Notes: generated by a model from the sequence alone, not told the origin. A DNA stretch of 64,000 nucleotides from Larix kaempferi (GCA_027924585.1 BSBM01000106.1:37649501-37713500), one strand, 5' to 3'. Counted from the stretch's first letter, positions 34,861 to 46,915 are shown. A program made the numbers and translations.

Positions 34861-36823
34861 TATCCTGAAAAAAGGAATGGTATGGCATGTATGACACTTG
34901 TTGCACTTGCGATGCTAGGGCTTGATATAGCAAAAACTAGTCATAGTAGCACTTTCGCTATAAATCAAGTTTGGTGAAGTTTTAGGATCTAAAACTTTTA
35001 TAGGTCGAAGATAAGATACCCATGTACCTTGTGTCCAAAGGAAAACTTCTAATGCATTGTACTTTGTTTTTATGATCTATACAATATAGGGTTTCTGCCT
35101 CTTCCAGATCTGAGTCATAAACAGGTGACCTAGGAAAAAAGGTCATAACTTGGGCTAGGAAGCTCCAAATGAAATTTTGTAAAAAGTGACAGGTAGTTCA
35201 TGGACTTTATTTTCTCAAATATTTGTTAGAGGCTGAAACTGAACCAGTGACACGTGGAACACCGTAAAATTTCGCTCTCCTGTTTTATCCCATAAACAGG
35301 TCATGTTGTAAAACTTGGCATAACTCTCTCTCAAAGAATCCATTTGAGGTCAAACCTGTGGGGTTGGAAATATGACAGGTCGGGCTATCACAAGAAAAAA
35401 TTTCAGACCTTGTGGATTGAAAAGTTAGGATTTACACAAAAAACAATCAGGTACATATTTCTGTCAAAACAGAATTATTTTTGAGCACCTTCATTCATGG
35501 ATTCCGGAATTTAAGGTTTCGGAGAAAGTTGGAATTTTTGTAATCGGAGACTATGGATGAATGATACTCATCAAAATAGAAATTTAGAGACCAATATCAG
35601 AATTTTTGGTTGGGAAGAAGGCCGGGCTTGATCAGACCCTAGTTCGGGACCTTGATCAGAAAAGTGGAAAATTAGGGCTTCTGCAAAAATGGAAATTTTT
35701 GAAATCTGTGACCACGGTTGGAAGCTCCTCAAAAAAATAGAAGCTTAGAGCTTTGGATCAAAACTTTTGATTTGGAAAGAAGGGTGGGATTTATCAAACC
35801 CTAGTTTGGGGTCATGTCCAGTGAATCCGGAAGTGTCAAAGGCAAATTTGAGGGGTGAAACTTTGCAGTTTTCAAATTCTGAGTATACCAGCTTGACCAG
35901 CTCAGAAAGGTGCATCTTTCTATCCTTTCAGAAGTTTAAAATTAAAAGTTTGAATTTTTAGGGCTTCTCTGACAAACCCTAATCCAACTCCAGATCCAGT
36001 TCCTGCAAATCAAGTGGATTGGGTTAATCCTAGAAGAGAATGGATTTGTCACCTACATAAGTGAAGAAGTTCCTATTTTAGAGGGGGATGAGGCTAAGGC
36101 CTTTCATAAGAAGATTACAAGCAATCTCGACAGGTATGACTTATCTAGGTATGTTTCGATATTTGTTCATGATTAATTTTATGGTATGTTTGTCTTCATA
36201 TTATTACGGTTAGTACAATCTTGATTAAATTTAGACTTGTCGTATCACCCTTAATAAAATTATGAATGCATGATAGAATATATTCATTGATTAGGGTGTT
36301 AACACTTATGATTGTACTAATGCATTATGGTGTTGTATGAGGTTTATGTTGTCCGCTAACATGAAAGGTACACCAAGAAAGACAAATCATGTTCTAGTTC
36401 AAGAACATATGATCATGATGACATGAGGATAAAGATTCATCCATTGTCATGAATCACTTAGAAGATATATTTGCAAGGTATGTATAACTTGGTTCTATAA
36501 TGGTTAACCTATGAGATATGCAGGTTACTAGCACAAGTCATTGAAGAGAACAAGAAGACATCATGTTGGTATGTTAGACATAACTAGCTAACATACAAAT
36601 CCAGGTATGTTTTTTCTTATATCAACTTAGAATCCTACCTCGTGTTAGAATCCCTTATACAAGTATACTTGGTATGATTGGTTATGTTTATTCATAAAGT
36701 TAGAAATGTAAGTAATCAAGGGTTTATGCATTTTAAGTCTCTTATCTTGATTGATGATTTAACTAACCAAAAGATTCATGTGATCAAATAAGAATATGCA
36801 TGAGTAAAAGAAGACTAACCCTG
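34861..36823 (+). other. Element I interior without coding capacity
   Basis: No gag or pol motif in any frame. The longest open stretch (35767-35961) has no domain. A diverged tandem duplication of about 160 bp covers 35527-35660 and 35688-35822, sharing AGAAGGSYGGGMTTKATCA and ACCCTAGTTYGGG. Confidence 0.7.
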
Positions 36824-37293
36824 TATAAGTCATGTGGGTCGAACGGTTATTAGACCACCCTATTGGGGGTCGGCCATGTGGGTCAAAAGGTTATTAGACC
36901 ACCCTATTGGGTGTCGGCCCAGTCAACATTATGTTATGTGGTTAAGTTAAAACCAACCTAGTAAAGGTTATTAGGAAAGTCAAGTCAAGTATAAATAGAG
37001 TGCATGAGGCACTCTATTTCATAATTATATTATCTCTCACACTCTTCGGAGAGTGGCACACTCGTGGAGGAGGAGAAGCTGCTGCTAGGAGATATCTATC
37101 TCTTATGCTTGGGTTGTATCATTGCTCCATCTATCTCTGAGGAAGTTATTGGGGTCTTTCACCTTTATGGTTTTCCCCAAGTAAACTCTATGTCTCTTGT
37201 GTGCTTGCATTATTGTGTCCATGATTGATATGATGTACATGTTATTCTCTTAGTTAAGATGCTAGATCATATTGAAATTCTGAAAAATTAACA
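36824..37293 (+). mobile_element. Element I 3' LTR, 5'-truncated
   Basis: It matches the 5' LTR from about 34374 to its end but lacks the first 200 bp, including TG and the 44-bp units. The TATA box is kept (36990-36998). No PPT remains before it, so a deletion removed the U3 start and PPT after insertion, or the element copied itself in this form. Confidence 0.85.
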
Positions 37294-38276
37294 TTCTATG
37301 CATCGCAGTGTATGCAGCCTATGATATTTGACTGGTGTACTACGCTACTAGTGTCCATGAAGACCCAACTAACAGAGTGCAAGTAGGGGGATGCAAAAAA
37401 CTTTGGATATGTCAGTATTTTGTGCAGCTTCTTCTTTGAGCAAGTTCCAGGGCTCAGTCTGAGGGTTGAGGTCCCTCCTCATAGTCTCCGCGATCCAGCC
37501 ATGACCCGGTGGGCTGAGGTCTTGACGCAACAGGGTGGTGGTTATCAGGAATCACCATATATAGAGGAGTTCTTTCACTAGTGGGACCGACAGGTCATAG
37601 AGATAGAGGAATACCCCTATGCAGGGATAGACTTTCGACATAATCGAGACATACCGCTCCCACTAGATGTCGTGTTCGGAGACATTGGTGAGTACTCTTT
37701 TTAGGTTTTTTGGTATATTAAATTTTTAAGAATTTTTTATTATAGGTCTAAATGAAAAAATCTTTTTGGGGGTAGTATCGTGTATTAATGTTTGACTGTT
37801 TGCTCGCAGGAAGGGCCCAGTGAGACCCGATGGTTTTTCGAGACATCGTCGTCGGGGCAGGGGTGATGAGATGGTAGGTGCTGCAGCAGAGTGAACACTA
37901 CAGACTCTGTAGACCAACCTATCCTAGATGACCGCCAGGGTACCACAGGTAGAGGTGGCGCAGCTACTAGAGGATATGCAGCTCCAGGTAGTGGGGGTGC
38001 CGGGAAACTAGGTGCGACTACTGCGGTGTGTCGCGAATGTAGTGCATTATTTCTATCAGACACATCCTGTTGGGGCGGCAGCTAGGCCTCCTCGTAGGGA
38101 TTAGACATCTCGGGTTCCCATTTTGTATCGATATGTATATTTTGAGAGCTATGGGCTCTAGTTTTGTATCATGACACTACTATTTTTGGACATATTATTT
38201 ATAAAAACTTTGGTTCACCGGTTCTACTATATATGTGTATGTACAAATGTATGAATGTATCTTTTATTTGTGTGCT

Positions 38277-38705
38277 TCATTGGGAATGTGACAAATGCCA
38301 ATCTAATACATAGTTAGCGTATGCATCAGATATATGATTAAAACTTCTTGGAACATGAATGTATGTAATTGAAACAAAATGTCGTTCCAAGAGTCTTACC
38401 TTTAAGAATTTCCGTAGTAACGTAGGATCCCTCACACGGTACTGACCATTCAGCTGAGACACAACTAGTTGTGAATCCAGGTAGACTTCTAAAGACTGGA
38501 TACCATGTGAAATAGCATCCCTAAGTAGCTCAATGACGGCACTATACTCAACCACATTGTTAGATGTAGGACCAATACAAGCACCTCCTAAGGACACAAC
38601 TAGGTGGTCAGGTGAGAAAATAACCTAGGCAGCATAAGCAAGCTGCTGCGTATGACGGCTAGCACCATCCATGAATCCTAAGAACGTAGGAAACTCTGCT
38701 GACAT
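38277..38705 (-). pseudogene. Element B extra RNase H, downstream of integrase
   Basis: The minus strand, from ATG at 38705, reads FLGFMDGASR, LGGACIGPTSNNVVEYSAVI, LEVYLDSQLVVSQLNGQY and YIHVPRSFNHISDAYANYVL. Asp (MDGAS), Glu (VEYSA), Asp (LDSQL) and Asp (ISDAYA) form the full acidic set of an archaeal/plant-type RNase H. It is in the same frame as gag-pol but separated from the integrase stop by about 110 bp with several stops. Only one internal stop interrupts it. Tat elements are known for an acquired RNase H. Its place after integrase is the point of interest. Confidence 0.8.
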
Positions 38706-38816
38706 CTGTCAATCAAATGGAAGCTAATCAGCAGACCCGAAAACCAAAAGAAAGCTAAACTATGTACAGAAGTAACTATACAGTAGTATACAAAAGTATT
38801 AGCCTGAACCAAAGGT

Positions 38817-40286
38817 TCAAGCATAATACCACTTGAGGTAGAGCCCATTTCTAGACTCCTTCAAGATAGTCCCCTCATAGTTTTCTAATTCATAGGCTCC
38901 TTTTTCTAGGACACGCCTCACAATATAAGGACCGTGCCACATGAGGTTGAACTTGCCTGCCCCCAGGGGTTCTTTAGCTTGGTCATATAAGAGGGCCAAG
39001 TAACCTTCAACATATTTCTGGGGATGGACAAACCTATCATACTAAACCTTAACAAGACATTTATTGGAATCTATAGCCACTGCGGCATCTCAACGCTGCT
39101 CGTCAAGTTGCTCAAGACCCGTCGTATCAGGGAGGAGATCTATGGCCAGTTTAAGCGAAGGGATTTCACATTCAATCGGTAAAAGTGACTCCACACCATG
39201 TACTAGCTAAAACAGTGAGAACCTGGTGGCAGTCTTGACTGCAGTTCAATACGCCCACAAAGCAGGATATAACATAATGTGCCAATTGTTCTTACTCTGT
39301 TGGATGGTACGTTGGAGAATGGTCTTCAAAGACTTATTGACTGCTTCAACTTGACTATTCTCTTGGGGATAGTAAGAGGATGAGTTTTCTTGATAAAACC
39401 CAAGCTTGAGAGACAAATCCTCCATCATTTTGTTCTGAAAGTGATTTCCATGGTCAGTGACAATCTCTTTCGAAATGTCGAACCAAGTAATAATCGGATT
39501 GAATACGAAATGGGTTGTTGTAGCATTGTCGGCTTTTACGGTAGGCATGGCCTCAGCCCATTTGTAAAAGTAGTCCACGACCACTATAATATGGTGATGC
39601 CCCCCAGCTGAAGCTGGTTTGCAATCCATGAAATCCGCCCCCCACTTGGTGAAGGGACCGACAGTGACGACCAGATGAAGGGGCACTGGATGCAAGTGTA
39701 TATTCCAAGAAAACACCTAGCAAGGGTGGCATCTCTTCATAGCATTAATACAATCCTTAAAGATAGAAGGAAAAAAGTAACCAACTCACATAATACATTG
39801 GGTTGTAGCAAGCTCGGATAAGTGACCGCCACACGCCCCTGCATGGAAATCATTAAGCACCCGCTCCGCTTCTTTGTGATTCAAGCAACGATGGAGAATA
39901 TAATCCTTTCCTCGGTGATACAAAGTGTCACCGACGATAGTATAATCTTTAGCATGATTTTTCACACACTGTCGCTCGTCCCATGAATAATGCGGAGGAA
40001 ACTTCAAAGTTTGGAGATATACAATGACATCCCCATACCAAGGGTCCTCGGATGAGATAAGAAATAAGTGTTCATCCACAAAGGAATCTTCATGGATTAC
40101 ATCCTCATCAAGTCTCGGAAGGTCCGACATAAGCTCAACAAACACCAACGATTTCACCGAAGCAAAATCGAGATTGAACTCCTGACGGATCACAATCCAT
40201 TTATTGTACTTCCCCCCTATAAGGTGTCCTGATAGCATGAACTCAAACGGATTGATATGTTCTACAACGGTGGTTGTTCCAAGCAA
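38817..40286 (-). pseudogene. Element B integrase
   Basis: The enzyme inserts element cDNA into the host. The N-terminal zinc domain reads FHAGACGGHLSELATTQCIM with a CHPC pair near 39735. The catalytic core has WGADFMD, DYFYKWAEAMP, IVTDHGNHF and YYPQENSQVEAVNK, giving the DDE triad intact. The C-terminal domain has LGAGKFNLMWHGPYIVRRVL then EKGAYEL and ends GLYLKWYYA-stop at 38817. Six in-frame stops and no frameshift are seen. I see no chromodomain. Confidence 0.9.
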
Positions 40287-40520
40287 AATATAGTGTCATA
40301 ACCGTTGGACTGCATGCACAGTCGCAAGTGCCAACGTTTCTACGTGAGTATATCTTAGTTCAGCGTCTACTAGATTTTGACTGAGGTAATAGATGACATG
40401 CTCGATGAGCGCATCATCAACCTGAACCAAGACCATGCCAATCATCTCTTGAGATGCAGCCACATAAAGTATGAAATCTCGTGTGAAGTCTGGTGGACTA
40501 AGCACGGGGGCTGATACTAA
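40287..40520 (-). pseudogene. Element B native RNase H domain
   Basis: After RT: LSPPDFTRDFILYVAASQEM, YYLSQNLVDAELRYTHVETL. The first catalytic Asp (YTDAS in other Ty3 elements) is YVAAS, and the third lies in a degraded part without TDH, while the Glu of HVETLAL remains. The linker to integrase (40286 downward) is acidic and keeps WYGDVIVYLQTLKFP, typical of Tat. Confidence 0.7.
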
Positions 40521-41714
40521 AGCTTTCTTAAGGGCATCGAAAGACTGCTGGGCTCGCTCATCCTAGATAAACGGTGTGTCTTTCTTCAACAAACGCGTGA
40601 AGCCTTTGGTAAGATTAGCATAATTGACTACAAATCGATGTAGAAAAGTAGCTCTCCCTTGGAGGCTCTGAAGTTGAAACAAGTTGCACGGAGGAGGCAA
40701 CCAAAGTATTGCCTCAACTTTGAGAGGATCAACTCTAATACCCTCTTTCGAAACTATAAATCCTAGAAGGAAACCGGACCTTACTGCAAAGATGCATTTA
40801 TTGGGATTCAATCAGATCTTGTAGTGTATACATCATTCGAGAATCCAATGAAGGTGCTTGGGGTGGTCCATTCTCTTACGAGAATGGCCGACAAGATCAT
40901 CCAAGAAAACCTCCATTATACTTTTAAGGTCACGAAAGGCATAGGTCATGGCAAACTAAAATGTAGCTCCGGTGTTTTTAAGGCCGAAGGGCATTTTTTG
41001 ATATGAAAATGTACCCCAAGGACAAATGAACGCAATCTTATGTTGTTCTTCGGGTTTGATTTGAATCTGGTTATACCCCGAAAAGCTGTCCATGAACGAA
41101 AAAATCTCACTTCCCGCACAAGAATCCAATATCTGATCAATGAATGGCGTGGGGAAATTATCTTTCAGACATGCACGATTCAATTCTCTAAAATTAGTGC
41201 ATACGCTGATCTTTCCCTACTTCTTATCGATAGGAATGGGGTTTGACACCCATTCGGTAAGGGGAATGGGGTAGATGAAACCAGCGTTGAACAGTTTCTC
41301 CACCTCTTCCTTGATAGCGACTGCCTTCCTAGGGTTAATAGCACGAAGACGTTTCCAAACTGGTTTAACATGAGTATACGTCTTTATCTCATGTTCGAAA
41401 ATACTAGGGTCTATTCCTGGCATCTCCTCGTATGACCAGGAAAAAGCTTCCCGAATTTCAGTAAACAATTCGGTGTCGATGGCAACCTCCTCAGAAGAGC
41501 AATCATCACCAATGTAAACGTTCTCAATCTTTCCAGGAGTGCGAGAGATGTGGATCGATTGAGTCAGGGAAATATTAGCCATGTTCCCCTCTGCATAAAT
41601 CTCATGTGAACCCAAAAGAGCCACAGGGTGACCAACCATCTCTGCAAGAGTCGTCCTAAAATCTTCTTGCTCGGTGAGATTGAGGTTGGGAAGGAAATAA
41701 GAGCGATGATGCAT
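40521..41714 (-). pseudogene. Element B reverse transcriptase
   Basis: Motifs in order: KPVWKRLRAINPRKAVAIKE, EWVSNPIPIDKK, CTNFRELNRACLKDNFPTPF, FMDSFSGYNQIQI, CPWGTFSYQKMPFGLKNTGA, EVFLDDLVGHS (FLDD, catalytic Asp pair kept, about 40886-40915) and GFIVSKEGIRVDPLKVEAI. Stops interrupt at KK-stop-GK, TF-stop-FA and others, with all pieces in one frame. Confidence 0.9.
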
Positions 41715-41729
41715 TTCCTCCCAAGGTCT

Positions 41730-42640
41730 CTAACTACCACAAATGCCCTCGATAATAGCTTCATCCGAAGGTAAAGTACCATCAAGGAAATCATTCGCAT
41801 AAGACGAGTTGACATCCCAAACTGGCAGCGTAATAGGATCTTCCTCATCTGTCCGAGGAGAGGGGAGATCCGGCTCTGCGGTGACTTGTTGAATATCCTG
41901 ATAAGCAAGCTCAGCATCAAAAAGTGGCATAGACATCCCGACGTGTGCAATGTCTCGAAACGTAGAACCTGTGGATGGTAAAGCCCATGGATCATCAAAG
42001 TATGAAGTCCTGAATGATAAATTATGTAAAGGAGGAGGCGCATTGTCAGAAACGGTTCCAATAAAGTTCACGAGTGTAGGGAAATCATAAGATCCCATCA
42101 ATGAAGGGTACATACCAATGCACATGCTCCCAGTTGCTGACTGAGAGTCTGTAACTTGTGAGACTACTGATCCTGTAGATGTTGTGGGAGGATTAACGAA
42201 GTCCAGCTGATCGATGGTCACAATCCTGCCTTCATGTGGAAAGAAAATGATCCTGAATATAGTAGATGCAACGGATTTCATAGCGTACATCCAATTCCGA
42301 CCCAGTAAAAGGTTGTTGTCGATGGGTGCATCAACCACTTTGACTTCAATAGGCACAAGTTTACCTCCCAAGTGGACAACAAGGGAATGGATTATCCCAT
42401 GCGGCTTAAATGACCTACCTTCAAATGCAGTGAGCATGGTCCTAGACGTGAGTAGAGGAGGAGAGCCAAGATATTTCCAACAATTTAACGACATTACTGA
42501 CACGGAAGCACCTTCGTCAACCACCATTCGTTTGAAAAAAGTTTTAAGGCACTCCACATGGATTTGAAAAGCCACGTGGTAAGGTAAGCAAGGTTGCACA
42601 TCAGTAGAGTCGAACTTGATGACGTTGGGACTCCCCCTGT
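41730..42640 (-). pseudogene. Element B aspartic protease
   Basis: The active-site motif is MVVDEGASVSVMSLNCWKYL (about 42480-42535), with catalytic Asp and the DEG variant shared with element A, then LLLGRNWMYAMKSVASTIFR with IIFFPHEGRIVTID. It is open for 289 codons without a stop and leads to RT after one stop. The C-terminal half (acidic, Pro/Ser-rich) is a linker of unknown function. Confidence 0.85.
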
Positions 42641-42935
42641 CCTAAAATCCTAATGCACATAAAAGGGCATGCCTTTGAGAAGGTCACGCCTGTAGAACTT
42701 CAAGAGCCAACATAGAACACAGAGTTTGGCCCAAATCTTCTACCATGGAGTAGTTATGGGTGGCTCAGGCATTGGGATTATGCGTAGAGCACTTAAGCAC
42801 ACCTTTCGGTATCCACAGCATAATAGAGGGATTCTCAATATGCAAGGAATTATCAGGAGGAAGGGGAGGCTCATTCCCCATATTAGGTTTTGGTGACCCA
42901 TAATCACGTTGACAAGTAGCAACACTAACCTCCGA

Positions 42936-45323
42936 TTAGACCATATTCACGCATCCATAACCACTAGTATTGGAATAATACGTAGGAGTCTCATTGGGTC
43001 CATAACCAGCGACGGGAGCATGCGAAGCCATGTTTTGATGATGAGGAGGAAGGGGATCCTTCAACACAGCTGGGCTCTGTGCCAAATGCTTCGATGCTTC
43101 TTCAATTCGAGGACACAAGTGAGTAATATGATCTTCCCCACAAAGCTTACAAGGAAATTTCACCTTACGCCTAGGCTTATGGTCCTCACCAACATTTCTG
43201 CCTTCCCGAGGAGGGTTGGCATTCTCCTTACGAGGGGTATTGCAATTGTTATTATTGTTTCCATCCTTATGTTTATTTCTCCCCTTCTTCATAGCACCAG
43301 GCTGCTAGTTACCCGATGGTTTAGTCATTTGCATAGTGTGTACATCGGACGATGGGGTCGAAGTGGACAAGGTGTGAACCTGTCCGAGAATAGACTGCTT
43401 TAGCGACAAATTTTGCATTTGATTAGCCACCAAATCTACAGGGCAAGTGCTTGCGGATCCCACAATGCCATCGGCATGCGGTCTAGGAACTGTCTTGGGC
43501 TCATGTCTTGTTTGTGGTGCATCAGGGATGATGTCATATAATATGTCAGACTGAGAGTATAGTAAATCCAACTGCTAGACTTTTAAGATCGCTTTTTATT
43601 CAATCATAATACCAGACATCGAAACGTCCTTAGCAATATATGGGAGTAGATACTTGAGGAACCATTCCAACAGAAACTCTAGAGGAATGTTGGCTTTCAC
43701 TAGTTGCTTTCATCGACACCACTCTTGAACGTGGTCAGAAATATGCATGGCCTTATTCTGACGGAAAGTAGACAAAAGTTCAGTACCAGTATCGTAACGA
43801 ACTGGAAACTGGAAATGATCCAAGAAAACCAAAGCGATCTCATTGAATCCCATATAAGTGTTCCCAGGAAACTCAACATACCACTTTGCAGTTGCCCCCG
43901 TGAGGGTGCGTTGAAATAGTCATAATCTAACGGAATCATGATTCAACGAGTTGGAAGAGCACCAAAGGTGAAATGTCATGACATGATCACCCGGATCCTC
44001 ACCACCTTTCCCCTCGAACTTAGGAATGTTTGAAGGAATTTTGGTAGGAACCAGAGGCCAACTAGGGTCGTGACACACTGGATCATTCGTGAGCTTCGAA
44101 AGATCGGGAAGATTCAAACGTGCAAGGAACAGGAGCTGCGGCTGGAAAGATTGATTATAAGCTCCCATAAAAGGTTGATTATAAGAACCTGAAGGATAGG
44201 AAGGACCAAATGCAAACTGTTGATTATATGGACCTATCTGACCATAAGAGTGACCATGGCCATAATGTTGATAACGACCCCCAACCTGACCCATATGAGA
44301 GTAAGCAGGTATATATGTGTTTTGCGCACCATATTGAGGTGGGTTGTACTGATGGACAGCACCAACTATATTGTAGTAAGGGTTGCCACCATAAGTATGG
44401 GGCATATACGTACTATTCGTAGCAGGAACCGTGTTATAATAACTAGGATTATATGGTATGTACCCACCCCCAGCATAAGTGTTAGGATTAGCATGATCAG
44501 TCCTGTGGTGTCCATAAGCATAAGATGTATTCCCAGCCCCAACATTGGTGTTACTAGTAGTAGGAATGGTGGCGTTATGACCATGTGGATAAGGTATATT
44601 CCTACCTCCTACATTAGCATTACTAGTAGCGGCAGCGGATGTAAAAGTATGCGGTATATGTCCACCACCAAGGTTGGGAGGAGCGTTAACATTTGCGAAA
44701 GTGGTCGTAGGTTGACGAGTAGCGACATGTGTATTAGGAGGTAGATGGCGAGTCGGGTTGCGAACAATGTTACTATTAGGTTGGGTAGTCCTAGAAGGCG
44801 GTCGTCTTCCAACATTAGCATTGTTAGGAGGAACGTGACTGATCCCCATACTATGTGTGTGAGTGGACAACGTGGTGCCCCCAGCTAGGGTATTACCCCC
44901 AATGGGTGCAGTGTGGCTAACACCATGACTAGTGCCAGCGTGACTACCAAAAGCAGTTGAAGATTCAACTATGTTGTAATTAGGCATCCCGTGTATATAA
45001 TTATGTGGAAAGAAAGGATCGAATGGGTCATCCTCAGGCGGATCCGGACCAAACAAATTACATTGAGTCTCAGGTGGATCACCCCCCCATGCCTCACGAG
45101 GAGTAGGGGTGTCTGAAGTATGCTCGAATCAACCCGATGGAGTCATAGGTATTTCTACTGTATCAGAGTGTGCAACGGTCATGATGTCTAGGACGTATGT
45201 CTCATAAGAATCCGAAGACTCAGAGGGAGCCTGTCGGCATCCCCTAGCAACACGGCGTGAAAGTTCGACCGGTTTTAAACTAGCCAACCGATAGGATTGG
45301 TGGAGAGTAGGACTCTGTCCCAC
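42936..45323 (-). pseudogene. Element B gag with prion-like N-terminal region
   Basis: The N-terminal 300 codons (44200-45056) are very rich in Tyr, Gly, Asn, His, Gln and Pro with loosely repeated NANVGG, YGH and YNQ words. The capsid core follows: LTNDPVCHDPSWP, IPKFEGKGGEDPGDHVMTFH, LTGATAKWYVEFPG. A Lys-rich basic patch precedes a zinc knuckle CKLCGEDHITHLC (about 43120-43165), with three residues between C2 and H in place of four. Several stops occur but the frame is unchanged. The probable start is upstream of 45323. Confidence 0.85.
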
Positions 45324-46915
45324 GATATATCTAGGGAGAATATAAAATCAGAGTGTCCCCTAATGGCCAAACTATCGATCAAAAATAGTAAATCAAAAGC
45401 ACACACCTAGAGAAACTACAACCAAGAGCAGACAAACAGAGTGGCTAAATGAGCTCTCGACACTAGAGCCGGTATGTCTCACGTAGGAGAGGCTTGAGAC
45501 TCCAAAACTGTAGTTGCAGGTAACAGAATCAGTTATAACGGCCCCCATACTTCACTGCATGCACAGGGTCAAGTCCCTATACAATGACAACTGTGCTATC
45601 TGATCCCTATCTAACTCAAGGAACAAACAGTATAACCACTGCAAGTACCCTATGCGATACCTAGGTAAGGAAACTATGGTAACCACAATATAACCAATGC
45701 TCATGGGGATATTCGCAGGTGGGATCCGTCGTATGGGTAGGGTAGCTAAGCCCAAAACTCAAGAGGGTCAAATCCCCCAAGAATCCCCAAATATGAACAA
45801 ACCCTGGAAATATCTCCCACATTCAGTCAGTATTGGAGGGATATCTCTGCAACCAACCTCCCGTGACCTCATGCTTAACTCTGGTCTGAGTAGAGCTTCC
45901 TGAGAACACCAATGTATACAATGGATTTCACCACTCCCTGGTTAGAGACATAATGTTTCGTCTAGTAGTCTTGGATTGTTTACTCACAATGATCTATTCC
46001 AAGACTCTAAACCTATGCTAATTGGTGTACCCTATAAATAAAATCATTCTAATCAATTTTAGATTAAGCGTTAATTTTAATGGTTGTGGTTACTCAAAGG
46101 ATATGGTCATGAAACTAGTGATGTATGTGACTCAATAGTATGCAAAGTCATCAAACTCTAGACTCATCTATCCAATGAAAACAATGTCACTAACATGCAA
46201 AATCAATCCAACAGTTTCGAAATAAAAAATGCAACTCTTTTATATTTTCGATGCACAAGAAGAACCTAAATGAAAGCAGCAAGCACTCAATGCAAAATGC
46301 AGTACATGATAGTAATTTTTTTGTGTTTTCACTTATAAATGAAAGGAAAATGCAAAACTATGTTTTTGTATTTTTTAATATAATGGAATGAAAAATGCAA
46401 GCAAAAATCCTACTATTCAATTATAGAAATGCAAGGGAGATCACTAAGAAAACCTAGCAGATCCTAAACAGTAAGACTCAGCCAATGGAATGAGCTTACA
46501 AATTAAAAATGGGTAAAAACCAATGAGGCTCAAACCAAGAGAAAAGAGGAGTTCTAGTCACAAATAAGGCTTGGAATGGTCAAGAACAAGGCCAAAGAAG
46601 ACTCAGGAACACTTAGAATCAACCCAGCAACAACCAAAGGTCATGAAACAACCAAAGCCAGAGTTGTATGCTATTGTCGAAGGAAAACCTATGGGTACCC
46701 GCGGGCTATAGTTCAGACAGAAGCGAGTAGACGCGGGCAGAGCTAAGCTCACCTGCGGGTAGGGAAAAGAGAATGAGCAACCAAAGAGTCCAATGGCTTA
46801 GAAAAAGGGTGTTTTCTATAGAGTATCCTAACGACCAATTAATGACACAGAGCTTCGACAAACAACAACTCTAAATAAGGACTAATGCTCAAAAAAACCC
46901 CAAAAATGGATGTTC
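45324..46915 (-). other. Element B untranslated leader
   Basis: About 1.6 kb of AT-rich sequence between PBS and gag. It carries the word ATGGGTACCCGCGGGCTATA at 46691-46710, also seen in the LTRs and in the antisense-gene intron. Short plus-strand open stretches have no domain. Confidence 0.6.

Larger units (their letters stand above)
34175..37293 (+). mobile_element. Element I: non-autonomous LTR retrotransposon nested in B
   Basis: A complete 5' LTR, Met-tRNA PBS, about 2 kb of interior without coding capacity and a 5'-truncated 3' LTR. TTCTA at 34170-34174 and 37294-37298 are perfect target duplications. Removal rejoins the antisense-gene codons ATG TTC TAT. The lack of gag and pol makes it LARD-like. 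Confidence 0.9.
33320..38110 (+). pseudogene. Antisense gene of element B, interrupted by element I
   Basis: The plus strand carries a gene opposed to gag-pol. A 5'-UTR exon ends at 33437 (AG|GTTGGTAAT), a 266-bp intron ends CTTTCTAG at 33703, and an ATG at 33705 opens 157 codons with one TGA: DLYKFWSIGGLRAQNLLLRR, NYWDVDAQ, LSLEVEYIYFITGLSHRGE, ITILDYIERYC, TGSKALHQASRPVMFY. Element I splits it at MFY. Coding resumes at 37299 (VYAAYDI ... VYYAT) with a shift and stops. A later intron 37688-37809 (GTGAGT ... GCTCGCAG) leads to a Gly/Arg-rich end. Tat elements such as maize Grande carry antisense ORFs. The middle recalls plant-mobile-domain proteins (EVxYIYFITGL), but this is weak. Function unknown. 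Confidence 0.6.

Noticed and set aside
34175-37293. Element I as two unrelated solo LTRs
   Set aside because: The shared TTCTA duplications, the PBS after the left copy and the reading-frame join across the site show one insertion.
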